Assembly (NCBI GenBank): GCA_011033025.1
Contig: WFMF01000034.1
Location: 558,001 to 622,000, forward strand
Direction of reading: 5' to 3'
DNA: 64,000 nt
Source of the DNA: Beroe forskalii
Taxonomy: Eukaryota > Ctenophora > Nuda > Beroida > Beroidae
Shown here: positions 1 through 11,350 of the stretch, piece by piece
Layout: each line of letters starts with the position of its first letter
Numbering within the stretch: the first letter of the stretch is position 1
Translations under genes and position numbers: made by a program
Notes under the pieces: model-generated
What the model was told of the DNA's origin: nothing
What the model saw: only the letters and a program-made list of their open reading frames with translations
The model's database searches: none

Positions 1-808
1 GTACGACTAGAATCACTTACCCATGTCCCATATTGGTATATACATGGATCAATCGATAAACACGTGTAAATATACTTTACTTTCGTCAGAAATTCTATGA
101 AAAGTAGACTGCGCGCACTGCGAAATATGCGTCTTTATCAATCCCTTCATCGATCGGTGCATATGCGCACTGCAAACATATCACTTAGTACACTGGGCTG
201 AGGTGGTCACCTTATTGGAAACAATTCAAAGCCTAGGCAACCTACGCAACATATTGCACTTAAACGGAAATTTATCTATTAATAAAGGACAATTTAATTG
301 AAATTATAAAATAAGTAAGTAAGTAGTGATGAAGTTCTGATTATGTACCACCCTCATTTGCTCTGTAGTGAAGTCCCTTTATTAACTCGATGACATTTTA
401 CATTCATCAATTTTCGGATATATGTGTCTATGAATTGCAAATTCTGTTCTTGGCCAAGGAAGGTCGAAAAACTCAGCATTTTTGTTCATTTCGTAATTCA
501 TTAAAAACTGAAATGCAGTACATTCATGTTTACATAAAACGATAAAATGATCACTGATAAATAATATTAATTGAACACTAACTATTCAAGAAACATTCTC
601 TGATCATAATAAGACGCTATAATCTAATCCTAATATTAATCCCAAATAAAGTGTCATGGCTTTTCCACATAATATCAAAACTTCAGTACTTCAGTAGTCC
701 ATTTCAAACTATATATAACATGGAGCACTCTATAGCCCCACTTGAACCTCTCAGTTAAGTCCGGGGATGTAGAAGGGCGCGTTCTCCTTGGTCCAGGGGC
801 ATCCCAGT
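1..808. other. AT-rich flank, no gene seen
   Basis: This is the 3' flank of the leftward repeat-protein gene that ends at 809. It is AT-rich, and I see no convincing exon, RNA gene or repeat. Confidence 0.5.
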
Positions 809-3800
809 CTAACTCCCTCCATGAGGGTGGCTCTTAGGAGAAGGGCACCTGTAATCGTAGTCCCACCTCTCGAAGGTAACCCCAGCCGAGTCCTGCAGGA
901 AGTCCATCATGGCACTCAAACAGGAGCACTCCATGTAGTTGTCCGTCTGGAAGATGTTCTCGGACTTCTGGTTTTGGTGGTCGTGAGCAGCTGCTCGGAG
1001 GAACACTTCAGGGAATTCCACCAGACCAGCCAAGGTGCTGGAGATGAGGTTCTCAGAGATGGCCGTGTGGGATTCCTCAGTTACCTCGATTCCGTTGAGT
1101 GGATTCTCCCCACATTCCTGCTCACGAGTCACAGCCCAAGTATCTGCGAATGTCATGTTAGCATTGTCAGTTTCAAACATGAACTGCTCTGCATCGTTAG
1201 CCTTGTCTCCGTCATTATTGCCACACAGTCCACAGGACTTGCTCCCCTCAGCCAAAGTTATCTTGGCGTAGGAAAGTCCGTCCCACTTCAGAGAGAATTT
1301 TCCGTTATCTACGTTCATGAACAGCCCGTCAAAGGTTATCTTCGCATCGCCAATTTCCAACTCCTCACCAACTCCTACTCCCTTCATCACACCACCATCG
1401 TTAATCCCGAAACCTCGCTTTATCTCAAACATAGCCACGCCAACAACACCAGTCCTCACTTTTGACATACACTCAAACTGCTGTCTGCCATCTCCAACTG
1501 CTCCTTTAGAATAGTAAGTCTCACACCAGCTATTTCCAGTGATATACCCGCTGCAGGTGTCTTCCACATCACACAGGTCCTTACAATCCGTATTAGAGTG
1601 GTATTTCAAACCCGCGAGATTCCCCGGGTTCTCCCCACCCCTACACGCCCCAACACTGGACTCGTAGACTGACCCCGGTTTAGTTTGGGTCACCACCGTC
1701 AGGGAGGCAAGACAGGTCACCCCATCCCCGCAGCTCTGGAAGTCTCCGTAGATGTACCAGTGGTGGTCACTGCAGTCCATGGACAAGGCGTAAGTGCAGT
1801 CCCCCTGGAAGTCATAGGCCTGCCCGTCAAATGTCAGAATGTGGGGGTCTCCGTACACGTAGCACTTCTTGTCGGGGGAAGGGGCGAAGTCTGGATTCCG
1901 GCTCACCACGTTGAAACCTTTGGTAACCATCCTGTGTTCCTCACACCGGAATATCCGGGCTTCGTACCGTCCTGGCTCCATTACTGCGACCACATAAGCA
2001 TTACTGTTAGTGATAAAGGCTCCACTGCCAGAGATCCTGTCGAACCTGGCCCAAGTGACCCTCAGAGTGTTATCAGTCCATACTCCGCTATCCAGCATCA
2101 CTTCTCTTCCTTCTTCCATTAGCACTGAACTCGTGCTAGACTCGCCAGTGTACTCAGGAACAGGCAATTCTACGGAGACAGAGTTGTAGCCAGGCGCCTC
2201 ACAAACCCACGTGGGGCTGCCGCATATCAGATTTGCTTCAATAAAACTTGCAGCCGTCTGCAATAAAGCTGCATCGTTGCTGAAAGTTGCAGATGCTATC
2301 TCGGTTCCCGTTTCAGCATCCACACAGGTAAGCGAAGCCGACATCGGTCCAGTTGAGATAACGTCTATTCTTGCGTCTCGATAGAAGCAGTCATCTGGAC
2401 TGGTCGCTCCTGCAGCACTGAATGTTGAGTCACTGCAAGGGGTGCAAGAGACAGCTCCTTCCAGACTGTAGGAATTCTCTTCACAGATTGTACAGCCATC
2501 TTCTCCAGGGTAGTATCCCGCCTCACAGATCACGGGCTCTGGCTCTGTCTCTGGTTCTGTCTCTGACTCTGACTCAGGTAGAATTTTAACCATGCAAGTG
2601 TATTGTGCCCTTCCATCCCCAGTGTTTCCCACTGAACTGTAGGTTTCACACCAGGAATCGCTCGTCAAATAACCAGTACAGCTTTCATCAGCATTGCAGC
2701 GTGCTTGGCAATCTGTGTCGGAGAAAAAATCTAAACCGGCGTTATTTCCTGGAGTTTCGCCTCCCCTGCAGGCACCAACTGAGGCCTCGTAGGATATACC
2801 ATCTGACTCTATGATTAACAGGTCTGGTTCCTCCTCATCGTAGCATTCGTCTTCACTGGTAGCCCCTGCAGCACTGATGAGAGGTTGGGGACATGGAGTG
2901 CAAGAGTCAGCTCCTTCCAAACTATAGAAATTCTCTTCACAGATAGTACAGCCATCTTCTCCAGGGTAGTATCCCGCTTCACAGATCACGGGCTCTGGTT
3001 CTGGCAGAATTTTAACCATGCAGGTGTATTGTTCCCTTCCATCCCCAGTGTTTCCCATTGAACTGTAGGTTTCACACCAAGTGTTGCCCGTCACATAGCC
3101 AGTACAGCTCTCATCAGCGTCGCAGCGTGTTTTGCAATCTGTGTCGGAGAAAAACTCCAAACCGGCGTTATTTTCTGGAGTTTCGCCTCCCCTGCATGCA
3201 CCCACTGTGGCCTTGTAGGATATACCATCTGACAGGTCTGGTTCCTCTTGTTCGTAGCATTCGTCTTCACTGGTAGCTCCTGCAGCACTGATGAGAGGTT
3301 GGGGACATGGGGTACAAGAGTCTGCTCCTTCCAAACTGTAGAAATTCTCTTCACAGATAGTACAGCCATCTTCTCCAGGGTAGTATCCAGCATCACAGAT
3401 CACGGGCTCTGGCTCTGGTTCTGTCTCTGTCTCAGGTTCTGTTTCTGGCTCTGGTTCTGTCTCTGGCACTGTCTCTGTTTCGGGTATAATTTTAACCATG
3501 CAATTGTATTGTTCCCTTCCATCCCCAGTGTTTCCCACTGAACTGTAGGTTTCACACCAAGTGTTGTCCGTCACATAGCCAGTACAGCTCTCATCAGCGT
3601 CGCAGCGTGTTTTGCAATCTGTGTCGGGAAAGTTTTCCAACCCAGCATTATTTTCTGGAGTTTCACCTCCCCTGCATGCACCCACTGTGGCCTTGTAGGC
3701 TATACCATCTGGCAGGTCTGGTTCCTCTTGTTCGTAGCATTCGTCTTCACTGGTAGCTCCTGCAGCACTGATGAGAGGTTGGGGACATGGGGTGCAAGAG

Positions 3801-5923
3801 TCAGCTCCTTCCAGACTGTAGGAATTCTCTTCACAGATTGTACAGCCATCTTCTCCAGGGTAGTATCCAGCATCACAGATCACGGGCTCTGTTTCTGGCA
3901 GAATTTTAACCATGCAGGTGTATTCTGCCCTTCCATCTCCAAAATTTCCCACTGAACTGTAGGTTTCACACCAAGTGTTGCCCGTCACATAACCAGTACA
4001 GCTCTCATCAGCGTCGCAGCGTGCCTTGCAATCTGTGTCGTAGAACAACTCCAAACCGGCGTTATTTTCTGGAGTTTCACCTCCCCTGCAGGCACCCACT
4101 GTGGCCTTGTAGGCTATCCCATCTGACAGGTCTGGTTCCTCTTGTTCGTAGCATTGGTCTTCACTGGTAGCTCCTGCAGCACTGATGAGAGGTTGGGGAC
4201 ATGGGGTGCAAGAGTCAGCTCCTTCCAAACTGTAGAAATTCTCTTCACAGATTGTACAGCCATCTTCTCCAGGGTAGTATCCCGCTTCACAGATCACGGG
4301 CTCTGGCTCTGGTTCTGTCTCTGTCTCAGGCTCTGTTTCTGGTAGAATTTTAACCATACAGGTGAATTCCGTATTTCCATCCCCAGTATTTCCCACTGAA
4401 CTGTATGTTTCACACCAGGCATTGTCCTTTACCAAATAACCAGTGCAGCTGTCATCAGTATCACACCGTTCCTTGCACAATGTGTCCTTGAAATTCTCCA
4501 ACCCAGCGTAACTATCTTCCGGAGCTTCTCCTCCCCTGCATGCCCCCACTGTGGCCACATACCCCTCCACTTCATGACATTCGTCTTCACTGGTAGCTCC
4601 TGCAGCACTGATGAGAGGTTGGGGACATGGGGTGCAAGAGTCAGCTCCTTCCAGACTGTAAGAATTCTCTTCACAGATAGTACAGCCATCTTCTCCAGGG
4701 TAGTATCCAGCATCACAGATCACGGGCTCTGGCTCTGGTTCTGTCTCTGTCTCAGGTTCTGTTTCTGGCTCTGGTTCTGTCTCTGGCTCTGTCTCTGTTT
4801 CTGGTAGAATTTTAACCATGCAAGTGTATTGTTCCCTTCCATCCCCAGTGTTTCCCATTGAACTGTAGGTTTCACACCAAGTGTTGTCCGTCACATAGCC
4901 AGTACAGCTCTCATCAGCGTTGCAGCGTGTTTTGCAATCTGTGTCGGAGAAAAACTCCAAACCGGCGTTATTTTCTGGAGTTTCGCCTCCCCTGCATGCA
5001 CCCACTGTGGCCTTGTAGGATATACCATCTGACAGGTCTGGTTCCTCTTGTTCGTAGCATTCGTCTTCACTGGTAGCTCCTGCAGCACTGATGAGAGGTT
5101 GGGGACATGGGGTGCAAGAGTCAGCTCCTTCCAAACTGTAGGAATTCTCTTCACAGATAGTACAGCCATCTTCTCCAGGGTAGTATCCCGCCTCACAGAT
5201 CACGGGCTCTGGCTCTGGTTCTGTCTCTGTCTCAGGTTCTGTTTCTGGTAGAATTTTAACCATACAGGTGAATTCCGTATTTCCATCCCCAGTATTTCCC
5301 ACTGAACTGTATGTTTCACACCAGGCATTGTCCTTTATCAAATAACCAGTGCAGCTGTCATCAGTATCACACCGTTCCTTGCACAATGTGTCCTTGAAAT
5401 TCTCCAACCCAGCGTAACTATCTTCCGGTGCTTCTCCTCCCCTGCATGCCCCCACTGTGGCCACATACCCCTCCACTTCATAGCATTCGTCTTCACTGGT
5501 AGCTCCTGCAGCACTGATGAGAGGTTGGGGACATGGGGTGCAAGAGTCAGCTCCTTCCAGACTGTAGGAATTCTCTTCACAGATAGTACAGCCATCTTCT
5601 CCAGGGTAGTATCCAGCATCACAGATCTCTGGTTCTCTTCCTGGCAGAATTTTAACCATGCAAGTGTATTGTTCCCTTCCATCCCCAGAATTTCCCACTG
5701 AACTGTAGGTTTCACACCAAGTGTTGCCCGTCACATAGCCAGTACAGCTCTCATCAGCGTTGCAGCGTGCCTTGCAATCTGTGTCGGAGAAAAACTCCAA
5801 ACCGGCGTTATTTTCTGGAGTTTCGCCTCCCCTGCATGCACCCACTGTGGCCTCGTAGGCTATCTCGTTGGCCCTCCCGCTTGCTATGACAACAGCAAGT
5901 AGAACAAAGTTCACCGGATTCAT
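809..5923 (-). CDS. Secreted repeat protein with von Willebrand D domain
   Basis: A single uninterrupted reading frame of 1704 residues, unlike the intron-rich genes around it. It starts with a short hydrophobic signal peptide (about residues 1-18), so the product is probably secreted. Two cysteine-rich modules then alternate. One begins VGACRGGE, is about 65 residues long and has the core CTGYVTGNTWCETY (nine copies). The other begins AGYYPGEDGC (eight copies) and resembles ephrin-receptor/GCC2-GCC3 type EGF-like repeats. Acidic-proline linkers (ET/EP runs) join them. Near residues 1380-1600 lies a von Willebrand type D domain, with YGDPHILTFDGQ at its start and CGLCGNNDGD near its end. The ninth CRGG module sits inside this D domain. 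An extracellular matrix, mucus or adhesive role is likely for such a domain set, but that is inference. I do not recognise a named orthologue. The CRGG module could be a diverged PAN/apple-like fold. Confidence 0.9.
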   Translation of the reverse strand: MNPVNFVLLAVVIASGRANEIAYEATVGACRGGETPENNAGLEFFSDTDCKARCNADESCTGYVTGNTWCETYSSVGNSGDGREQYTCMVKILPGREPEICDAGYYPGEDGCTICEENSYSLEGADSCTPCPQPLISAAGATSEDECYEVEGYVATVGACRGGEAPEDSYAGLENFKDTLCKERCDTDDSCTGYLIKDNAWCETYSSVGNTGDGNTEFTCMVKILPETEPETETEPEPEPVICEAGYYPGEDGCTICEENSYSLEGADSCTPCPQPLISAAGATSEDECYEQEEPDLSDGISYKATVGACRGGETPENNAGLEFFSDTDCKTRCNADESCTGYVTDNTWCETYSSMGNTGDGREQYTCMVKILPETETEPETEPEPETEPETETEPEPEPVICDAGYYPGEDGCTICEENSYSLEGADSCTPCPQPLISAAGATSEDECHEVEGYVATVGACRGGEAPEDSYAGLENFKDTLCKERCDTDDSCTGYLVKDNAWCETYSSVGNTGDGNTEFTCMVKILPETEPETETEPEPEPVICEAGYYPGEDGCTICEENFYSLEGADSCTPCPQPLISAAGATSEDQCYEQEEPDLSDGIAYKATVGACRGGETPENNAGLELFYDTDCKARCDADESCTGYVTGNTWCETYSSVGNFGDGRAEYTCMVKILPETEPVICDAGYYPGEDGCTICEENSYSLEGADSCTPCPQPLISAAGATSEDECYEQEEPDLPDGIAYKATVGACRGGETPENNAGLENFPDTDCKTRCDADESCTGYVTDNTWCETYSSVGNTGDGREQYNCMVKIIPETETVPETEPEPETEPETETEPEPEPVICDAGYYPGEDGCTICEENFYSLEGADSCTPCPQPLISAAGATSEDECYEQEEPDLSDGISYKATVGACRGGETPENNAGLEFFSDTDCKTRCDADESCTGYVTGNTWCETYSSMGNTGDGREQYTCMVKILPEPEPVICEAGYYPGEDGCTICEENFYSLEGADSCTPCPQPLISAAGATSEDECYDEEEPDLLIIESDGISYEASVGACRGGETPGNNAGLDFFSDTDCQARCNADESCTGYLTSDSWCETYSSVGNTGDGRAQYTCMVKILPESESETEPETEPEPVICEAGYYPGEDGCTICEENSYSLEGAVSCTPCSDSTFSAAGATSPDDCFYRDARIDVISTGPMSASLTCVDAETGTEIASATFSNDAALLQTAASFIEANLICGSPTWVCEAPGYNSVSVELPVPEYTGESSTSSVLMEEGREVMLDSGVWTDNTLRVTWARFDRISGSGAFITNSNAYVVAVMEPGRYEARIFRCEEHRMVTKGFNVVSRNPDFAPSPDKKCYVYGDPHILTFDGQAYDFQGDCTYALSMDCSDHHWYIYGDFQSCGDGVTCLASLTVVTQTKPGSVYESSVGACRGGENPGNLAGLKYHSNTDCKDLCDVEDTCSGYITGNSWCETYYSKGAVGDGRQQFECMSKVRTGVVGVAMFEIKRGFGINDGGVMKGVGVGEELEIGDAKITFDGLFMNVDNGKFSLKWDGLSYAKITLAEGSKSCGLCGNNDGDKANDAEQFMFETDNANMTFADTWAVTREQECGENPLNGIEVTEESHTAISENLISSTLAGLVEFPEVFLRAAAHDHQNQKSENIFQTDNYMECSCLSAMMDFLQDSAGVTFERWDYDYRCPSPKSHPHGGS
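2480..5880 (-). repeat. Coding tandem repeat of about 0.35-0.5 kb units
   Basis: The two alternating cysteine-rich modules of the secreted protein are nearly identical at DNA level. The stretch reading 'cttcactggtagctcctgcagcactgatg' type sequence recurs almost unchanged at about 2855, 3265, 3745, 4155, 4585, 5065 and 5490. Such similarity implies recent unequal exchange or gene conversion. Linker length varies (ET/EP runs), so allele length may be polymorphic. Confidence 0.9.
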
Positions 5924-8185
5924 GTAACTTTTATTCCTTCCTGAATTGAATTGCTAAGTTACGGTTTATAGTAGAGGTTGAGAACAATGTGGAGATATCA
6001 GGGTTAAGTGGTCTAAGAAAAATTCTATTTGCAACATAAATTATAAAGTTCATCTGGTTCAAGCTTCAAAATTTCTTGAACAATTAAGACTAGGAATTTT
6101 CGAATATCAGTTACCAAATTCGAAATGTTCAAACGATGATAAATATGCAACGGCGTACTCCAAAATGGAGACGTTCTCCAGTTCGAAATAAACAATTTGC
6201 ATGACACAGTGGAAATTTAAATGCTTTATTCAATCTAGATAAGCATTTCGGAGTCTTAGAGACGGAATAAAATCCAATAATTAGGGTGTTGTTAAAGTAT
6301 TAGCCCGCAATACTTATCAGTCAATTGATAATTGATAAGAACGCTTAATTTGATTTCCTTTGTATATTCTTAGCGGGAAATATATTTGAAGCAAATCAAA
6401 CAGTAAATAATCAGTTTATCCAGCGTTCACTGGATATCAAATTCTGCGGTATTTTGCACGACTTTGCAGAAATTCAGATTTGCAGAAAGTTTTCAATGAT
6501 GTAAGGTCCGAAAATGACATCCATCAGCATTCAGCAACCCGTGATGAAAGTGACTTTGCACAGAACTCGTTGGTTGACGGCAATTCTATATACCTTATTG
6601 GCCTTTATCAATTTGAGGACAAAAATGACTTTGTGATTTTTGTTGAAAAAACTTTGATTGAAAAAATGCCGGTTAAAGCGGGGCCGGCCAAAATAAAGAC
6701 CAGTTTATTAAAATCCAATGAAACTTTTATTACTTGTCGTGTGACCCCCCCCCCTCCCTTGTGCAGAGTTAAATTATCTTGAACGTCATTATATAACACG
6801 ATAATGTCCCAAATCATCATATCGGGATTTGTGTTTTGGTGCAATTTATTACGTATGAATGGGTTTTAATGGCCATTTTAGAGCGTAAAATCCTTGATCT
6901 GGCGACCACCAGAAAAATTTTTGTCCAAGAGGCCAGTTAAAACGGTTCAAAAATGATTCGATGTTTGTCCACAGGGCCAGTTAAAAAAGGGCCAGCGATT
7001 CCTTTGGAAACCTTCGGAAAACCAGCATTTGAGAAATTAACTGCTTTTGATATTTGATACCATGACGACGATAATCAATGATGTAATTTCATGGTTTAGT
7101 TACCTAACTAGTCTGTTAGTATAAAGTCCGGACCTGCCCAAGGATGGAAATTGAGATACTTAATGGATAAGGGTCAGTCAAGGGTCAGTTGGAACTTCGA
7201 GTCACTGGTCGGTAGTCATTGGTATACTTTCATACGACACCTTCATTCTGGTATTTCAACACTGGGTGATAATCACACCATCACCCCCGTGTCCTGCATT
7301 TGGTCCATGATCCATATCCCTCTCTCACGAATGCCTCATACAGTCCTCCTCCTTACTTTTAAATACATTATTATTAACAAGTTACAGCGACGTTTACAAC
7401 GTTGAACGTTCAGGTCACATGTAAATACTTAACGGTAAGTGTGTGAAGATGTCCTCATTGCCATGGTTCAATATTCTGAATTGGTGACGCATAACCTCAT
7501 AAGTTTTATGACATGTACCAAACAGTGGGACCTCATAGAACCACTGGGATATTGATGTGGCCAATTAAGTACATATTCCCGTACCGTCTCTCAAATACAT
7601 TACATTTGAAGGAGTGGCGAGGGTTGCGAATTGCCAACGCATAATTATAATGTAACGCCAGCAGCTGAAGACCACTTAACATAGGTCACATAACAAGTAA
7701 ATTCTCGATGGATTATGATCGAGTAAGAGAGAAAGAGTCAGGGACTAAGTAATGCTTGATAAGATGGCCTCTTCTCTCTTCCGTGAGTTACTTCTGTGCC
7801 CAGAGGTTTTATTTGAATGTGTGGAATTCGAAATTAATCAATTAATCAATTGAGGGAACTACTGTAACAAGCTTAGTTTAAGTAATAGTTCATTATTTCA
7901 GATTTAAAACCTGGTCTATCTGCAATTAACAGATCCTTAATATTTAAATTTTTCAGCAGTTAAGTTTATCAGGCATACTGCAATCTCTAGTTCATGGCCA
8001 TATTTAAGGTCATTTTTCATATTTTAGAAGGTCTCATCTAGTGCAAATCATTCAACTGGTAGAAAACATTGTAAAGATATTCATTGAATCATGATGGGAT
8101 TATTCTTGAATAAGTACTACAACACTGCACTACAAATTTAGGATCTAAATTATCAAATAATACAAAAGTAATTTGAAAAACTAAC
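5924..8185. other. Intergenic or intronic stretch, no exon recognised
   Basis: This lies between the secreted repeat-protein gene and the PAPS transporter exons. I looked on the minus strand for the missing PAPS transporter exons, including a codon run for WCQYEALKFV or similar, and found none. A 100-residue open frame at 6480-6782 (+) resembles nothing I know and is probably chance. Confidence 0.45.
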
Positions 8186-9335
8186 TTGTACAGTGGAGTC
8201 TTGTGAGTAGGCTGTTTCACCATGGACACATAGCCATACACCATGATCAGCGCCAGGATTCTGTTCATGAAGACGAGGAACTGTGAGTCTCCAAACTTGA
8301 GATCTCCATAGGTCGATGTCATGATTTTCTCTTGGAGGTACCCCCACATGAGGTAAGAAAACTGCAGTCCTGTGGATGAGAGATTTTTATGTGCTAGATT
8401 GAACTTTAATTCACTTTGGCTATCAGGGTAAGATGAGTTTCAGATTCCTAAGTTTATTTTAAAAGCAGAATTTGGCTGGAATCAAGGGGCAGAATACAGA
8501 GGGAGTGGGTGTCAGTACGGATCACAATGGCAAGGAAATCAAACAACAGAAGGGGAAAATATGATGACTGAATACGACAGTATTCTTACTGACTACCTCA
8601 TTTACTTTGAACCTTCTAGTACTAAATCTTACCTTGGCAAGTATTCACAACTTCCCTTATTTTGCCTGCATCTTAGAAATTTTCTAACAATCAAATACCT
8701 ATAACTATTCAGTAAATAACTATTCAGTAAATAACTATTCAGTAAATAACTATTCAGTAAATAATATTTTATCCTTACCAACAACACAAATTAGAAGCTT
8801 TTTAGCACCCCCAGATTTATCTTTGGGTTCTGTACTTGATGTAGCCCCTTTTTCTAAATCCTCTAAATCAACCAAATCTTGTTTCCCATGCACACATGAC
8901 AGGATTAGTTTATACTGCCAACCACCTGGACCTGGAATTTTCATTTCATTTAACATCACAAATGCTTTTTCAAACACAATAATTGAATTATATCCAAATT
9001 ATAATTTGGAATGGCTTATGTTATTGAATAATTCTTCGACTGAACAAAGATAACTGTATCTGTAACAAGATAAATCTTTATTATAGATATCAGCAAATAC
9101 AGTTCAAATATTCTTTGAAAAATCCCATACTTATTTTTTCGATGTAATTAGTTTTCTTGATGTGCTTTATGGCAAGTGCCCCTGGAACTATGACTAGTCC
9201 ATATGTAAAGAGGTTCTGAATGAGGGACAAGAACCATTCTGGAAGTAGTTTATGTGACTCTATGTGCTCCTGTTCACTCAGTTCATTTTTCACCAATCCC
9301 CAGAGTAAGGGCACCAGATATACCCAAGTCAGCAT
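8186..9335 (-). CDS. SLC35B2: PAPS transporter (SLC35B2-like), 5' part only
   Basis: Three exons on the minus strand keep phase with GT-AG borders: 9335-9131, about 8931-8779 and 8369-8186. The first has a membrane segment (WFLSLIQNLFTYGLVIVPG) followed by basic residues KHIKKTNYIE, matching the start of SLC35B2. The third gives LQFSYLMWGYLQEKIMTSTYG, then SQFLVFMNRILAL and KQPTHKTPLYK, diagnostic of Golgi transporters of 3'-phosphoadenosine 5'-phosphosulfate, which supply sulfotransferases. I chose the ATG at 9335; an upstream exon is possible. Only about 180 residues are encoded. The remaining membrane segments (the family is about 430 residues) are absent down to the next gene at 5.9 kb. 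Either the gene is truncated or the repeat-protein gene lies in a long intron. Confidence 0.82.
8700..8765 (-). repeat. 16-bp tandem repeat beside a splice donor
   Basis: About four copies of a 16-bp unit (ctattcagtaaataa plus one base) lie in the PAPS transporter intron. The array begins within about 10 bases of the 5' splice site that follows 8779. Confidence 0.85.
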
Positions 9336-10009
9336 CCCTGCTCAAATTTAAAATAATATTAAAGTTTGTATATCAACAATTAAAGAATGAATCCTTTTAA
9401 ACACATTCATCTGCAGGACTTTTCTCCAACTCTGGACTTGAAATTAAACAGGATCTCTTGTGTCACTGTACCGAGATGAGTGGTGTACAGGCATCCTCAG
9501 TTCAATTAGTTTAACTTGATTAAACAAAGTCTTTTAGGCACATAACTTATGTTTATTCTTGTGCCATGATTCAAAAAAGGATTTAGACAAAACCTAATTA
9601 ATTTTAGATCTTTTTTTCAAGTGAGTAGTTGGAGAATTTGAAAGTTTGGCTTAGCTTCTGTAGAGATTCTAAGGACTACGCCCTTGCATAGGGGCATGTA
9701 TTACACATCAGTTCTACAAAGAAGGTACAATGAATAGACTTATCTTATTTTAATCGATATCTTTTGATGTACTGATATTGGAGTTTGTAGGATGTGACCC
9801 AACCAGTATGCACACAGTGTAACATACCACATTTTGATGTCACCGGTAAAACCCTCAGAAATAGATGGGCAATGTCTGTCAATATTGAAGTTATATCTAT
9901 TTTCTGATGAAGATTGTCTAGATGTTTGATCACTATAAATTATTGCAATGGCAATGGCATCCATTCTTTCATCATAAAAGTGCTACCTCCACGACATGAA
10001 TGTACCAAT
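9336..10009. other. No supported gene
   Basis: AT-rich sequence upstream of the PAPS transporter exons. A minus-strand frame around 9760-9930 contains a GDIKMWYV motif reminiscent of TRAM/LAG1-type proteins, but it is too short to call. Confidence 0.4.
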
Positions 10010-10090
10010 ATTCCTAAGCTCCCATAGGTGTGTGTATGCGCCAAACGCTTCCCTACAGGAACAGGGGTATACATGTTGAGCAGGTATAAG
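10010..10090. repeat. Decayed copy of the 10.8-kb GC-rich element
   Basis: The sequence cctaagctcccataggtgtg and the later aggggtatacatgtt parallel cctaagcccgcatag and agggatatacgtgtt at 10790-10870. Several differences are CG to TG changes, as expected from methyl-CpG decay of an older copy. Confidence 0.6.
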
Positions 10091-10739
10091 CACCAAGAAT
10101 ATTAAATAGGCTCAAAGCTGTAGAAGTAGTAAAGTAGTATCCTATAAACATGATGGTATTAAACTTACAACACAACACATATTAAATTAACTAACTGAGG
10201 CAATGGGGGCCTCAAATATGATTGTAGCACTGATGATGTTCTGAAAGTACTTTGCTATTTAACAATTAGCTCGTGTGTCTCATTAAAGTGTTGTGAAACC
10301 TGGCAATTGACAGTGACAAAGTATGTGGTATTAAACCATCACAAAAAGAACCAAGTGTCCATGATAAGTGGTACATTCAAGACATGTGTCCAAATTTGAA
10401 ATCTTAATAATTTGCTTTGTGAACGAGCAAATTAGGTGCGATCAGTTTTAAGAAGTGGCAGAGGTCTTACATTTTAGTTATTTACATGTCTTGGACACAT
10501 GTCTTAAAACACCCTGTTCAATCAATGAATTAATAAATATCAATTTTAAACTTTTATACAAACATAAATAAACATCAAATGCAATGATAGAATTTTTAAC
10601 AATGTAAATTTAAGATGCATAATTCAATGCGCGAAATATCCATTCAGGCATTCAATGAGCTTTAAATCATCATTCTGAGTCGATGACATAATTACCTCAA
10701 GATCTTCTATAACGGTTCTCGTTAGAGGCTGACCGCCGC

Positions 10740-11060
10740 GTGCGCGGCGCTTGCTAAACTTAAACAAGTATATCCCTGTTGTCGTCGCGTTCCTAAGCCC
10801 GCATAGAGGTGTGCGTACGCGCGCCGCGCTACCTATACCCTACGGGACACAGACAGGGATATACGTGTTTAGCAAGTCGTCGCGCTTCCTCATGGGCTTA
10901 GGAAGCGCGGCGCGCCATTTGACATTGCCTGTTCATGTTTATACCTAGTCAGCTTCCTAAGCCCGCGCCCGCATAGGCGTGTGTAGTGTGTACGCGCGCG
11001 GCGCTTCTGAGGAAGCGCGCCTTGCCACAGTACATGCTATGTGTCCCTTTTGTTCGCGCG
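10740..11060. repeat. CpG-rich foldback element cluster
   Basis: A block near 10748-10778 (cttgctaaac ... gtatatccctgt) is repeated inverted at 10853-10876 (acagggatatacgtgtttag). Inside and next to it, ttcctaagcccg occurs at about 10789 and 10953 and inverted at about 10890. The sequence is rich in CGCG. The layout fits a small non-autonomous foldback element. No coding capacity is seen. Confidence 0.65.
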
Positions 11061-11106
11061 CGCGCGCCTTTTCTTCAAAAAGTTCTAATTCTATGAGAGT
11101 AGAAGA

Positions 11107-11350
11107 GGTACGTCTCCCATATAAACGGGAGCCTTCATTATCTATGACAATGACGTCACTCAGAAAAATATAATTAAGCGCACCTAGCGCTTTAAGGACT
11201 ACGGTTAGGGCCAGGATTAGGGTCAGGATTTGTTAGGGTTAGGGTTAGGATTAAGGTTAGGGTTTTGGTTAGGGCTATGGTTAGGTTTAGGTTACAGAAA
11301 AATTGACGTTTAGATCTGTGACGTCACTCAGAGCCGTTTATATGGGAGAG
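11107..11350. mobile_element. Foldback/MITE-like element with telomere-like core
   Basis: The ends are inverted copies: tctcccatataaacgg at about 11111-11126 and ccgtttatatgggaga at about 11329-11344. The motif tgacgtcactcag lies inside each end. The middle, 11205-11295, is a degenerate run of GGTTAGGG/TTAGGG units. There is no ORF, so it would be non-autonomous. Whether it came from telomeric DNA or just resembles it cannot be told from one copy. Confidence 0.65.

Noticed and set aside
6480-6782. 100-residue plus-strand frame
   Set aside because: No recognisable homology or context; a frame this long is expected by chance in a window of this size.
9740-9964. Possible TRAM/LAG1-type exon on the minus strand
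   Set aside because: Only a short stretch (GDIKMWYV and AYWLG) is suggestive, and no neighbouring exon was found.
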